Assembly (NCBI GenBank): GCA_023548195.1
Contig: JAJHZJ010000531.1
Span: 7,923,900 to 7,987,899, forward strand
Reading direction: 5' to 3'
From: Bettongia penicillata ogilbyi
Taxonomy: Eukaryota > Chordata > Mammalia > Diprotodontia > Potoroidae
DNA length: 64,000 nucleotides
Positions 23,840 to 35,519 of this stretch are shown piece by piece (the first letter of the stretch is position 1; every line of letters begins with the position of its first letter). Made by a program: the position numbers and the translations under genes. Under the pieces are notes generated by a model. It made no database searches. It had not been told where the DNA came from and was given only the letters and a program-made list of their open reading frames with translations.

Positions 23840-24720
23840 ATCTTTAATACCTCTTTGTCTACTCCCTGCCACCAAAAGATGACTGAGAGAATATCAGTAG
23901 CCAGTAATCCATATCTCTACTTTTCCAGCTATTCGCAATTTTTATGAGTATATTCTGCATACAAACTGAGGACATCCTTGATGAACCTATTAAAAAAAAA
24001 TCTAGGTTTCCATAAGCAATCCCATCTTTTGTAATCACATAATTGACAGAGAAGTGTGAAGAATGCAAGATCCCAATTGTTTATTTTTTAAGTTTTTAAA
24101 AAGCATTTGATTGTTTGGAGCAGAATACCTGACCTAAAGGCCCTTTAAAGGCTCTCTTTAACAAGGTATCTCCACTGAATATGCCAGATTCAGATAGGAT
24201 TCCTTGAAGATTATAATGACAAAGTACTTTGGGTTCCCTATCCAATGAGGCATAAAACAGGAAGATGTAGGCTTACTAAAGGTGTTCACCTCTGTCATGG
24301 AAGTGCAATGCAGAGTACAAATGGAAGAGGAATTCCTTAAAAATCATAATGTCCTCCTGATGATACAGTTTTCACATTACATCGTGCTGATTATGTCAAG
24401 CCCAGGAAAATATCTCCTAAATGAGATTCATAATAACTTGAAAGAGTTTAGCCTAACAATTTACTGAGCAATGATTAAGTAGATGAAAAATGTTTGTTGT
24501 GAGTTTTCTAGACACACACAGATTTTAGACAGATGTTGCAAATGGACAGTGTCCAGAATTAAACAGAAAGAGAAAATATGGGTATATTGCCTTTGTAAAA
24601 TTATAGAGTTCTTTTCATTATCCCAAGCTTCTCACAGAACCAAGGCACCAGTGAATAATACACCAGCATTATTCCAGGAATGTGTGGCTAAGATTCTTAC
24701 ATAAATACATTCTCCTAAGA
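23840..24720 (+). mobile_element. RTE/BovB-type LINE, reverse-transcriptase fragment
   Basis: Broken plus-strand frames spell RTE reverse-transcriptase text: AAAAGCATTTGATTGTTTGG (KAFD region), then AATACCTGACCTAAAGG, CCTGAATATGCCAGA-like text, AAACAGGAAGATGTAGGC (RQGD region) and TTTTCACATTACATCGTGCTG. The order and spacing agree with marsupial RTE elements. The element is strongly decayed, and its 3' edge is uncertain because the following 150 bases are not recognised. Confidence 0.7.
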
Positions 24721-24879
24721 ATGAAGTTAAGGATGACCCACAAGATAGTAGAGAAGTATATGGTGCACAAGTAGTCTGTAATGCATCACAAATGAGGAAT
24801 TCTGCAGAAGTAATATAAAAGATATCATCAGATAAATATATGACTGGAGGGTGGGGGGATAGCAAGACTGACTCCATCT

Positions 24880-25830
24880 ATTCTATTGGTACCCCCATAA
24901 TGTGTAGAGAACTCAGTGAATGTTTCCAGTGTCATTGGTGACAGATTCATAGGATCACCTGGAAGAGACCTCACAAAGGCATTCCATAGCAAAACAACCA
25001 ACCTAGAAGACAGATTGAGAAGAAAAACATTAAGGATCATTGGACTACTTGAAAGCCAGGACCAAAAGCAAACAAACCTCATCATTATATTTCAGGAAAT
25101 GTTCACAAAAGACACTGACATCTCTTAGAATCAGAGGGCAAAGTAGAAATAGAAAGATTCTATGGTCAACACCTGGAAGATACCTCCAAGTTAAAACTCC
25201 CAAAACATTATAGCCAACATCTGGAACTTTGAGAGTTAAAAGAAAAAAATACTGCAAGTGGCCAGAAAGAATTCAAGTACTGAGAAGCCACAAACTGAGC
25301 ATCCACTACAGTAAAGGAGTAGGGAGGTAGAGTATCATATTCTAAAAAACAAGTATATAGGCTTACATCTAAGCATAATTTATACAGCAAAACTGTAATC
25401 CTACTGAGGGAAACATACACTGTTAGTGAAATTGGGGACTTCCAAGCATTCCTGATGAAAAGACCAGGCAGGATATGCAAAAATATTTATAGCTCTTTTG
25501 AGCTCTCAGAGAAGGGTAATCTTAACAGGTGCCCATCATTTGGAGAATGACTGAGCTACTTATGGTATATAACTCTAATAGAACACTATTATACTTTAAG
25601 AAATGATGAGGGGGTAGTTTAAGTGGGAAGATTTATATGAAATGAGACCAAGTGAAGTGAATATAACCAGGAGAACATTTTATACGATGACACCAGTATG
25701 GTAAAAGCAAACCACTTTGAAAGAATTAAGAAGTCTGATGGGCATAACCAACACACTCCCAATCTCCTGATAGGTAAAGGACTTAGTGCATAATGACATA
25801 CATGTGTCTAATGTCCAGATTTGTTTTACC
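24880..25830 (+). mobile_element. Internally deleted L1 (ORF1 joined to 3' end; HAL1-like)
   Basis: From about 24900, ORF1 text is legible: GAGAAGAAAAACATTAAGGATC, AATCAGAGGGCAAAGTAGAA, ACTGCAAGTGGCCAGAAAG and TCCAAGCATTCCTGATGAAA. At about 25468-25480 it passes directly into the very end of ORF2 (AAAAATATTTATAGCTCTTT) and the L1 3' region (CCAGGAGAACATTTTATACG). All of ORF2 between is missing. It could be a half-L1 type element or a deletion. Frames are broken. Confidence 0.7.
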
Positions 25831-26284
25831 TGACTGCATATTTGGAATGGGTTTTTTGTTCAGTTTTGTTTTTGTTTTTTTCCTTTTCAGTTGGCAGATC
25901 AAGGGGCATTGGGGTAGAAGGGAAAGCAGATTTTTGCTGACTGAAAAAAATTTTAAGTACAATTTTAATTCCACTCTTTCATGACAGACCTTCAGATAAT
26001 CAATCATGGCTGGACTGAGAGTAGTCATTAACCATTAAAGATTCAATGCCAACTTGGAAAGAGGTCTCCATTGAAATGCCAATATATTTGTACTTGACCC
26101 TTACTAATTAACATTTGAAAATTTGAAAATGACAGAAAGTTGGGAGGATTAACTAACATAACGAATGACAGAATCAAGATCCAAAATGACTGGTAGACTA
26201 GATTATTGGGCTGAATCTATAATAAAACAAAATTCATAAATGTAAGTAAAGAGTCAGGGAAGGAAACAAGAAGTACCTGCCATG

Positions 26285-26455
26285 TTTCAGTCAGTATGCT
26301 AAGTGTTTTTAAAGATACCTCATTTGATCCCCACCACTGCCTTATGAGGTAGGTGGTATTATTATCTGTGCTTTCTAGGTGTGGAAACTGAGACAAACAG
26401 AAGTTAAATAACTTGCCCAGGATCACACAGTTTGTAAATGTCTGAGATTGCATTG
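26285..26455 (-). repeat. MIR
   Basis: The minus strand reads as MIR. Plus-strand landmarks are TGAGGTAGGTGGTATTATTA, GTGGAAACTGAGAC and AACTTGCCCAGGATCACAC. Confidence 0.85.
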
Positions 26456-26999
26456 CAAATTAATAGCTTTCAGGAACTGATTCTTGGTTTTCTTTCCTGG
26501 CTGGAGCTTATCTCAAGTATTGTTTTCAGTTTGGATCACCCCAGTTTCCAAAAGATGTTTATTATGTCATGATTTAAATTCTGAGAGACAGAGTTCTGAG
26601 CACAATCAGCTTATTAGTTAGGTTAGCAGTAGCGAGTAAATTGGATTGATGACCTCTCTCAAAAACCAAAGACCTTGTTAGCAAGATGAGGGAGCAAAAT
26701 CTTGGGCAGCCTTGACTATTGATAACAGAATCAGAATTGAAGTTACATTATTTGGGCCTCCCCTTCTGAAACCTTCTTAACCACAACCAAGATGTTGGAT
26801 TCAAATCACAAGACAAAGGTTCTCTGTGATGGGATGAGTCTGTGACCTACAATAGTTTAGACTGATGAGATTTGACCCTTTAGGTTAATCTAAGTTTCTG
26901 TGAAAAGTAGATGTGAGTGGAGTTACAACGGTGGCAAGTTTCTCTTGGATGTGGATGGTACAAAATTGAATTAATCAATTTTCAGTTTTACAGTTAGCA

Positions 27000-27420
27000 T
27001 CCAAAAGAGAGTGACCAAGATAGTGAAGAGTTTTGGTTGAAAGAATTAGGAATATTTAAGGAGGAGAGAAAACTCAGAGGAGACATAACAGTTGTCTTTA
27101 AGTATTTGAAAAGTTGTTTAATGTGGAATAGGGATTAGATTATGACCCTAGAGGGCAGAACTATAAGCCTTGAGTAGTGGAAGTTGCAAGGAAGAAAATT
27201 CAGGCTTGATGTAAGAAAAAATTGTGTAAATATTCAAGCTCTCCAAGTGGAATGGTACTGGAGTCTCTGTCATTGGAGGGCTTTAATCAGAAATTGAGCA
27301 TTGATTAAGTATATAGTAAGAATTATTTTCTTGTATTGTTGTACCTATATAGGTACTACAGTCCCTTTCAACTCTAAAATTCTGCGATTCTGTGTTGATC
27401 TTTAAACCTTTTCTTAGTTC
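27000..27420 (+). repeat. CR1/L3-type LINE 3' end
   Basis: CR1-superfamily landmarks lie in order: GAGACATAACAGTTGTCTTTAAGTA, CCTAGAGGGCAGAACTA, GGAAGTTGCAAGGAAG and TCCCTTTCAACTCTAAAATTCTG. Confidence 0.75.
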
Positions 27421-27539
27421 TAGGCTAAGTATTCTTGATTCTTTGAATGACACCTCACATAAAATAGTTTTAATACTCCTTACTGTTCTAAGTGTCCATT
27501 TCCTTGCCTGGATGTGAGCACATACTTCTATTCTGTTGT

Positions 27540-27670
27540 ATAAAGCATAGCAGATAGAGACCCCAATTTCTGACTTGGCAAGAGCTGGATTCAGGTCCTT
27601 CCTCCCACACATTTTGGCTGTATGATCCTGTGCAAGTTATTTAACTGTTTAGTATCCCTGAGCAACCAAG
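27540..27670 (+). repeat. CORE-SINE fragment
   Basis: AGCATAGCAGATAGAGACCC, GGATTCAGGTCCTTCC and GTATGATCCTGTGCAAGTTATTTAAC follow the SINE head and core. Confidence 0.6.
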
Positions 27671-28204
27671 ACTCCTAAAGTTGTAGAAAAGGTGGACATT
27701 TGCATTGTGAAATGAAGTTTCTCACCAAAAGTCCCCCACACTGATGAAGTTACAGATCTGTACTACCTTCCACCACTACCACCCCTCAAAAAAAGTGTGC
27801 TGAGATTTTTATTTTGGTGTTTTTAAGCAGCTACATTGAATTTTTGGTATATACCAAGCTTTTATTCAATTAAGGGGCCACCTTATTTTCACATGAACTT
27901 CTGCCAAGCCTGGTTTGTCCTGTCCTGTGTTTATGTAATAGATTTATTTTATTATCAGCACAGGACATTATATATATATCTTCCTTTCATTTCAACTTGT
28001 TAGCTTAAAACTTAAAAAAAATATTAAGAAATATATATTTTCATATATATTTGAATTAGGATCCTGACATTCAAGTTATTTGCCATCTATTTTAAAAGCA
28101 TCTTTTCTGTTTATTCTGTGTACTCAACTCTTCAACAAAAATGTTTTAATAGGAAAAGGATAGGGTTTTCTGTTAATCCTCCAAGGACATCTTTACGTAT
28201 TAGC

Positions 28205-29106
28205 ATCTATCAATTAATTTAAAACACTTATTAAGGACTTATATAAGATTTGTGATGGTCACTAGGGATACAGAGATAAAAAAAATTAAGTAGTCCTTGC
28301 CCTCAAGGAGCTTGTAGTCTACTGGAGAGACATCAGGAAACAGGTAATACAAGATAATGAATGTTTGAATTGGATTGCATCAATCTCTTAGTCATTCCCC
28401 TACATATATGTGGTTATTTAACTGCCTATAAATCTACCGTTTTGTATGAGAACATGTCTTCAAGGCACCATTGGGGATACAGGAATTGAAATCTAATAAG
28501 AAAAGGAGGTATGGAATGAACACAAATAAGTATTGTGTAAGATAGAATGTGATGGCGTAAAGGAGAGAGACATAAATATTCTAGGAGAATCTGAGGAAGG
28601 AAGAGATAGAATCAATCAGTAAGTATCTATTAACTACTTAATGGTTTATTAGGCATTGAGCTAGGCTACTGTATTTTGAGGATACAAATACAGTGAATAA
28701 AACAATTCCTACTCTCACGTAGCTTACATTCTAATGGGGAAGGAAACTAAGTATAAAGAGAATAAATGCAAAGAAGTTAAATACAAAATAGTTTGAGAAA
28801 GAGGATGCTAGCGGTTAAGTTTTGAAAAAGCTCTATTTAGAAGTCTGTGTTTGAGCTGCTTCTTGAAGGAAGAAAGAGGGATTCTGTGTGGCAGAAATGA
28901 GGAAGGCGTGCAATTTTGGCATGGGAAACAGCCAGGGCAAAAGCAGAGAGAAAGGAGATATGAAGCATCATATGTGGGGGACAGATAAAAGGCCAATTTG
29001 ACTTCATTACAGCTTTCAGGAGAAAGAATAATATGCCGTGAGGTGCTGGAAAGATAGCTTCGTGCTAGATTGTGAAGGGCTTTAAAAGCAAAACAGAGCA
29101 CAGAAC
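28205..29106 (-). repeat. Cluster of CR1/L2-type LINE 3' pieces
   Basis: Two reversed LINE-tail signatures lie at 28205-28340 and 28610-28780 (TTATTAAGGACTTA, CCTTGCCCTCAAGGAGCTTG; TAGCTTACATTCTAATGGGG). Further 3' LINE text follows at 28800-29106 (TGAGCTGCTTCTTGAAGGAAG, GGAAACAGCCAGGGC, GTGAAGGGCTTTAAAAGC). The same element resumes at 29960-30065, beyond an inserted L1. Confidence 0.65.
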
Positions 29107-29956
29107 CTAAAAGGGGCAATTTTGATTACATAAAATTACAAAGTTTTTGCACAAACAAAACTAATGTGGCTAAAAATCAGAAGAGAAATATAGGTAATTG
29201 GGGGAAAAAAATCTTTGCTATAAATCTTTGTAAAAAAGGGTCTTATTTCCAAGCTATGAAACTACTGATACAAATTTATAAGAATAAAAGCCATTTCTCA
29301 ATTGATACATGGTCAAAGGATGTGAACAAGCAGTTCTCAGGGGAAGAAATCCAAGCTTTCAACAGCCATATGAAAGAAGGCTCCATATCACAGATAATTA
29401 GAAAAAATCAGATTCAAGTAACTTTGAGGTTCCTCTTCATCAGATTAACAAAGTTGACAAAAAGGAAATAACAAATTTTGGAGGGGCTACAGGAAAATAG
29501 GCACAATAATGAACTTTGGATGGAACAATGAATTGTTTTAACCAAGCAGTAGTACTAAGTTTAGACTCCAGAAACATAATTTTTTAAAAAAGGAAAAGAA
29601 TCCATAGGAACAAAAATACTGTAGCGGGTCTTTTTGTAGTAACAAGGGGGCGTCTGTCAATTGGGAAATGTCTGAACCAATTATGACATGTGAATATAAT
29701 GGAATATTATGTAAGCAGAACCAAGAGAACAATTTATACAGTAACAGCTACATTGTAAAGACAACTCTGAAAGATTTAAGAACCTTGATCCATACAGTAA
29801 CCAATCATGACTCCAGACAAGTAGTAATGAAACATGCTGCCTACCCACTTTCCAATAGAAAGACGATGGACCCAGGGTACAAAATGAAACATTTTCTTAA
29901 CATGGTCAATGCAGTGATTTTTTTTTTGCTTAAATTTAATTTAAAAAAAAAACTAA
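29107..29956 (+). mobile_element. L1 3' end inserted into the CR1/L2-type element
   Basis: It begins with ORF2 C-terminal text (GATTACATAAAATTACAAAG, GTCAAAGGATGTGAACAAGC, CAACAGCCATATGAAAGAAGG). It continues into the L1 3' region (GCAGAACCAAGAGAACAATTT) and ends in an A-run near 29956. The host LINE text before and after it (GGGCTTTAAAAGCAAAACAG; AGGCAATAAGAAGTTACTGG) joins up. Confidence 0.75.
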
Positions 29957-29959
29957 ACA

Positions 29960-30065
29960 TGTGTTTATAGCTTATAGGCAATAAGAAGTTACTGGAGAGA
30001 CAGAATGAAGACATGAAGAATGAGATTACCAAGGGAGTTAGAAAGTTGAGAATAGACTTTATAGG
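29960..30065 (-). repeat. CR1/L2-type LINE, continuation after the inserted L1
   Basis: AGGCAATAAGAAGTTACTGGAGAG continues the LINE text interrupted at 29106. Confidence 0.55.
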
Positions 30066-30259
30066 CACTGATAATTTCATCATATTTACTTTGTATTTTG
30101 TATTTGATTATGCTAAGAATGAATTCTTGACTTTTGCCTTCATTGTGCTTTGGAAGGTTCTAATATCAAATATCATTATCTGGTTTAAAAACAGTTGGTC
30201 ACTGAACATTTGTTCACCGTTCACATATGAATTTCAGAGGAACTCAGAATGGATAGTTA

Positions 30260-30500
30260 ATATGTACTGTTCAAGGTTTACAAAGTAGTTTACAAATATT
30301 ATCTCATCTTAACTCTCACAATAGTCCTGGGGGTTGGATGCTATTTTTATTCAATTTTACTGATGAGAAAACTGAGGCAAATGGAGGTCAAATGCCTTGC
30401 CCAAGGTCACACAGCTAGTATGTGTCTCAGGCAGGATTGTAACTTGGTTTTTTCTGACTAAAAGTCAAGCACTATCTGCTGTACCACCTAGCTGCCTCAA
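30260..30500 (-). repeat. MIR/CORE-SINE, nearly full length
   Basis: On the plus strand, GATGAGAAAACTGAGGCAAA, TGCCTTGCCCAAGGTCACAC and the reversed tRNA-like head TACCACCTAGCTGCCTCAA are seen. The LINE-like tail lies at its left end. It ends about 190 bases before the next exon. Confidence 0.85.
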
Positions 30501-30690
30501 TTCAATAATGTTTTGTACCTTTGGAAACAGGGTTCATTTTAAATCAGTAGGGCAGTGGTATGACTCTTTAGAGAGACTTTCTCTCTTTTCCTCCTTCCTC
30601 CCATCTCTAGTGTGATTCACCTGACTTGTTAGTTGTACTAACACAAATTATTTTGTCTTTTACTGAAAATTCACTTATTTCTTTCAACAG

Positions 30691-30830
30691 GAGTAACAAA
30701 GGTAGATTATGGAGACATATCAACAAGAGTTGGGCTAAGGCACAAACTACAGTGCAAACCTTTTTCATGGTACCTGGAAAATGTTTATCCTGATTCCCAA
30801 ATTCCACGCCATTATTTTTCTTTGGGAGAG
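30691..30830 (+). CDS. GALNT1: GALNT1 exon: residues 387-433, catalytic-lectin linker
   Basis: The acceptor CTTTCAACAG ends at 30690 and the donor GAG|GTAACA begins at 30831. The first two bases complete Gly387 and the exon ends on a codon boundary at Glu433. It encodes [19 protein letters not shown], the [20 protein letters not shown] segment (C408) and YFSLGE, joining the catalytic domain to the lectin domain. Thr398 (Ser in my memory of human) and Val418 (Ile in human) are conservative changes. C408 is a known functional cysteine. Confidence 0.97.
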
Positions 30831-33486
30831 GTAACAGATTTTTATGTTCTATATTTTGCTAGTATCCCATCTTTAATATGATAGTGACTGAATCCTTCAG
30901 CACCAAAGGAATATCTTTCTGTTACAATTACATATATTGAAATATCCATCTTATCAGAAAATTATGTGTGTTATGAAGATACCAAAATGTGAACACTTTA
31001 AATCAGTGTCACTGGATAATTATTTTTATCATATCATAGTATTATATATAGATTTCAAGCCCAGGATCTGAAATTAAAATAATTTTTTACTTATTTACAT
31101 GTTAAGACAATTAAAAATTACTTGGCCTCTTTATTTTTTTTAACTGAAAAAAATTTAAGATGAACTTTCTCTTAGATTTGTCTTAAATAATTAGTCATTC
31201 CTCTCATGCCATGCAGTTAGATTTCTATATGTGTAGTTTTTTACAATACAGTTATATATACCATGTGCACTTTCGTTTCCCTTTTTTCCTTCCTCTTTAT
31301 GTTTCTGAGTTAGGTTTACTGATTTGTTAGTGGAAAATATTTATAATTCTGGTTATCTTTACACATCCAAAAGCAAACAAATATGTGAATAAAGAAATAT
31401 AAAACTTGCAAGGTGATTCAAAATAGAATATTTATAACTGCACAGGCACAACATTGATATTTTCCATTTGGACATTATTTTTTTGCTCTTGGTAAAAGAA
31501 AAAATTACACAGAAAATGGTAGCGTGTATGACTGAGGTTAGAAAATGAATTTTAGAGCTAGAAGAGATCTTGGAGATCATCCAATCCAAGTAGTTCAGTT
31601 TTAGTTAGGAAATTTTCTCTAAAGTTGGAAAAATTCATCTCATCAGTTATTACACTAGCAATTTTTGTGTTATCTTAGAGGTTTTAGGGTACTTTATTTG
31701 GTTCAGTGTCACCCATAGTCCTTAAGCTAGTTGGTTTGAGAATGAGACTTCACCTAGGAAACTGAGGCCATTGACTGAGAGCTCCCTCTTTTCAGATACC
31801 TTCCCCACCATCTCCTCTGTAACTGTCTCTGATGAAGGCAAGCCTTCTCCCTGCCAAAGCCATCCCTTTACACATGACTTTGATCTCCTCCCCTCCCATC
31901 TTTTCTCCAGCACATTGGCTTCTCTTTCATCCTCCCTCTTTCTCTAATCTTCATTCTCTTCCCATGTAATAGCTCCTTCCTTACTGACTACAGACTTGCT
32001 CAGTTCTACCCTCCTCTTGAACAAAACTCACTGATCTGGCCATCTCCACTATTATCCATATCTCTCTTCTCTTTAGCTACATTCTTTGAGAAAATTGTTC
32101 ACACTGGGTACCTCCAACTTCTTTTCTCTCACTCTTCTCTTCATTCAGATCTCATTATTTACCTCACATTGCCTTCTCCAGAACTACCAGTGGTCTCTTA
32201 ATTAGAAAATCATCCTTGACTTTTCTGGAGCATTTAATACTGTTGATTACAGTTTTCATGACACGACTCTCACCTGGATTTCCTATAAATTTGACTGTTC
32301 TTTCTCATTTTTTCCTGGGTTTTCATCTAGGTCATGACTACTATCCATGAATGTCCCTGAAGGCTCTTGGGACCCCTTCCCTTTTCCTCATTTGGTGTTC
32401 TCACTAGGTTCCACGTATATCCGGTGCTGGTCTTTAAGCTCCAGGAGAATTCCACATCATGAATTATCTGTTGAATACCTCAAATTGGATAGCATACAGG
32501 CATTTCAAACAGCATATCCAAAACAGTTCGTTATAGTTCCCCTAAAATTCTTCCTTCTTCCCTACCTTCCAGTAACAGTAGGGGCACTACCATTCTTCCA
32601 GTTACTAAAGCTTGCAACTTTGGTACCACTCTAGACTCTTGACTCTCACCCCATGTATGCAAACCTGTCGCCAAATCTTGTCATTTCTGCATTTACAGCA
32701 TCTCTCACATTCATCCCCTTCTCTTCGTTCACACCGCCACTACCCTCAATCGAGCCCTTGTAACCTCTCACCGAGACTGTTGTAGCGATCTTCTCATTGC
32801 TCTTTCTGCCTTGTCCTTCTCCACTCAGCTACCGAAAGTGTAGGTCTGACCATATCACCCCACAAGCACACTAACCTCCTGGCTCTCTGTCGCACCCAGG
32901 ACCAAAGCCCTTTACTTCCGGTTCTTTTCCCACCTTTCTGTTCTTCTTGCACTCTGCCTTCCTCTAGTCACTGTGATGCAGCCACGCTGGCCCACTTGTA
33001 CCTCACACATGGCAGTCTGTCTTTCATCCCGGTACCTCAGCACTAGCTGTTTCCCAAACCTGGAACCCAACTGTGGGCCTTGTGGGCAAGGAATATATAA
33101 GGATCACTGTGATTTAAGGGTGAAATTTATGAGACACGTGCCCTGCCCCTCCCCCAATTTCCTCATTACTTTGACCTTTTGCACTCTTTGGGGGAGAGGG
33201 GAGCTACTTCTACTTCAAAGTTGTAAAGTATTGTTTTGTTTTTTTTTAAAGTAATAGTTTATCTGAACCCTTGCCTCCAAGTGGTACATTGCACCAGATA
33301 TGGCACAAAGAGAAAGAATGGGAGGAAATGAAGTAAACCAAAGAATTTTAAATAAATAGCAGTGGTTCTCTCAAACTATAACTCTTGTGATTTGCCATGT
33401 GCTGGGGATATTCTGCTACCAGTTTGGGTTTGGTTTTATTTTTCTTAAGTTCCATAACTTCCCATCATTATCTTTTTTACCTACAG
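30831..33486 (+). other. Intron, 2656 bp
   Basis: The 3' half is an L2 element (about 31780-33070). A short MIR-like phrase, GCTAGAAGAGATCTTGGAGATC, lies at about 31557. I recognise nothing in the rest (30831-31550 and 33075-33486). Confidence 0.85.
31780..33070 (+). mobile_element. L2 LINE, coding-derived portion
   Basis: L2 reverse-transcriptase-side text is legible in broken frames: CTCACTGATCTGGCCATCTC, TCTTAATTAGAAAATC, CATTTAATACTGTTGATTAC and CCTCAAATTGGATAGCATAC. The 3' section has CATATCACCCCACAAGCAC and CTTTACTTCCGGTTC. It is ancient and has no intact frame. Confidence 0.75.
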
Positions 33487-33585
33487 ATCCGAAATGTGGA
33501 AACAAACCAGTGTCTAGATAACATGGCAAGGAAAGAAAATGAAAAAGTAGGAATTTTTAACTGTCATGGTATGGGAGGCAATCAG
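33487..33585 (+). CDS. GALNT1: GALNT1 exon: residues 434-466, lectin repeat alpha
   Basis: The acceptor TTTACCTACAG ends at 33486 and the donor CAG|GTGAGT begins at 33586. The exon is 33 whole codons. It encodes [12 protein letters not shown], the first (alpha) repeat of the ricin-type beta-trefoil lectin domain. The sugar-contact aspartate is D444, next to C442, and [13 protein letters not shown] closes the repeat. In GALNT1 the lectin domain binds GalNAc already on the acceptor and steers follow-up glycosylation; D444 is the residue known to matter for this in the alpha repeat. Confidence 0.97.
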
Positions 33586-34039
33586 GTGAGTGTGACAAGG
33601 CATGGAGAGGAATTTTTAAAATTTGAATATAAGTTCTATCCTGTCTAGTTACGTAACCATTTTCAGAAAAACTTCCCCTGCTTTTATTAAGGGGAATAAA
33701 TGAAGGACTGTTGGTAGACTGAATGTGAATCTGCAGGTATTGAGTTGAAGCTATCTGTCAAAAGACTCTTTGTGTTAATTATTTATATTTCTGATGCAAG
33801 ATATTTGCTTTCTCTTTAGTTAACCTAATATGTACCCTTCATAATAAGCCCTTTGTATTTATAAAAACCCTCTTTGTTTCCTCTAACTAACTATAGAATG
33901 GCAGAGTTTGAAAGGGACATTAAAGGTCATCTAGCTCAGTCTCCTGGGGATGCTAGAATATCTAAGGGTTTCTGTCTTTAATTATTTGAATTCTTCCAGT
34001 GACAAGGAAATCATTACTTTATAAAATGGCCCAATTTCT

Positions 34040-34240
34040 TTTTTGTTGAGGCATTATAACAGTGGATAGAGACCTGGCTTCAAAGTCAGAAAATCTGGGT
34101 TTAAGTGCAGGCTCTGACATATGTGGCTATGTGGCCCTAGCAAGTCAATTAATCTCTCAGTACTCTGGGAAACTTTCTAAGGTACAGAAAATTTACCAAC
34201 CTGCAGTTTGCCGGAGTAAGTTTCCTATACCAATGAATTC
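34040..34240 (+). repeat. tRNA-headed SINE, CTCTCAGT-tail variant
   Basis: A head with ACAGTGGATAGAGACCTGGC is followed by AATTAATCTCTCAGTACTC and a distinctive tail, TTGCCGGAGTAAGTTTCCTA. The same tail start is seen near 9780, so the two are one SINE subfamily that differs from the copy at 10531. Confidence 0.65.
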
Positions 34241-35079
34241 AATTTTGGCCTCTCGTCCATATTTAATTGTTATTTTTGTTGAGCCAAAACTAGTTTCTCT
34301 GTAGTTTCCAATCTTTGATATTAGTCTTGCCTTCCAGATAATTCTATTTGTTCATCCACATGAGCAAATATTTGGAGACTGTTATCATGTACCTGCTAAA
34401 ATTTTCTCTTCTTTAGTCTAACTTTCAATTCTTCATCAAAGTATATTTATTTCAAATAGACCATTCAACATGTGAGATTTCTCTTCCTTAGTATATTCTA
34501 TTTTTCTTTGTCCTTACTGTGCTTCCCAGAAGTGAACACAGTATTTCATTTAGGAACTGATCAATGCAAAATATATTGGAATTGTTACCATCCTTGTTCT
34601 AAATCATACTCTAGTGTTGAAGGTAATCATTTCATATTGTTGAATTATATTGAGTTCACAGTTAGCTAAAATCTCATCTTTTTCACTGAAACTACTTGTT
34701 AAGCTCACAGCATTTCCTGTATTGTACTAGTGCTGTCATTTTGCTCAAACTCCCTTTTCATTTGTCACAGTTAAAATCATTTTATTAATTTCCACCCGGT
34801 ATTGTAGCCTGTTCTGATCTTTTTAAGTGCTGACTCTTCTATTTAAATATTAGCTTTCCTTCCCTTCTACTAGTATGGTAAACCTATCTTCATCCAAGTC
34901 ACTGACGACAGTGATAAGGATAAGTGATAAGGACAGCTGTTTAGACTCCTCCTACACCTATTCAATTTTAGGGATTGTATGGAGGAGTTCCAAGTCTGAA
35001 GAAATTGGAGTAGTAAGGAGGCAGACAGTCCCATGGAAAGAGGGGAGGGAAAGACCCAACACTTATTTTACTGGTTCTG

Positions 35080-35375
35080 TATTTGAAGGACTTGTTTTAA
35101 GTCCTATCTCTATGGTCTTGAACAAGTCAGTTAAGCCCTTTCTGGGCTTCATTTTTCTCATTTATATAAGTTTAAAGGCTCAGGCTAGATGACCCCTAAG
35201 GGTCTCTTCCAGCTCCAGATCTTTGATCCTGAGTTGTAAATCCCACCTCAGGTACTTACTAGATTGTGATTCTGGACCAGTTTTTCAGTCTATCAGTTTA
35301 TTTCTCTCTAAAATGAGGGAGTTGAACTCAGTGACCTCATAGGTCCTTTTCAATTCTAAATCCATAATCCTATGA
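35080..35375 (+). repeat. Two adjacent MIR-type 3' halves
   Basis: The first (35080-35215) has GGTCTTGAACAAGTCAGTTAAG and GGGTCTCTTCCAGCTCCAG. The second (35225-35375) has CCTCAGGTACTTACTAG, AAAATGAGGGAGTTGAACTC and CAATTCTAAATCCATAATCC. Confidence 0.65.
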
Positions 35376-35519
35376 TGTAGTAACTTGGATAACAAAATTA
35401 AGTATCAAAAAGATCTTGCAAATCAATTTGCATATTTTAGATAAAATTTAAAAGGGTAAATGGTAAAGACAGGATTGGGTTCAAAACTCAACTTCAAAAA
35501 TAAAGTCTGGGGAAGAGAT

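Larger units (their letters stand above)
22772..30690 (+). other. Intron, 7919 bp
   Basis: Recognisable repeats are an L2 tail (22840-22925), an RTE LINE (23840-24720), an internally deleted L1 (24880-25830), a MIR (26285-26455), CR1/L3 (27000-27420), a SINE (27540-27670), CR1/L2 pieces (28205-30065) with an L1 inside, and a MIR (30260-30500). I see nothing assignable in 22930-23830, 25840-26280, 26460-26990 or 27680-28200. Confidence 0.85.
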
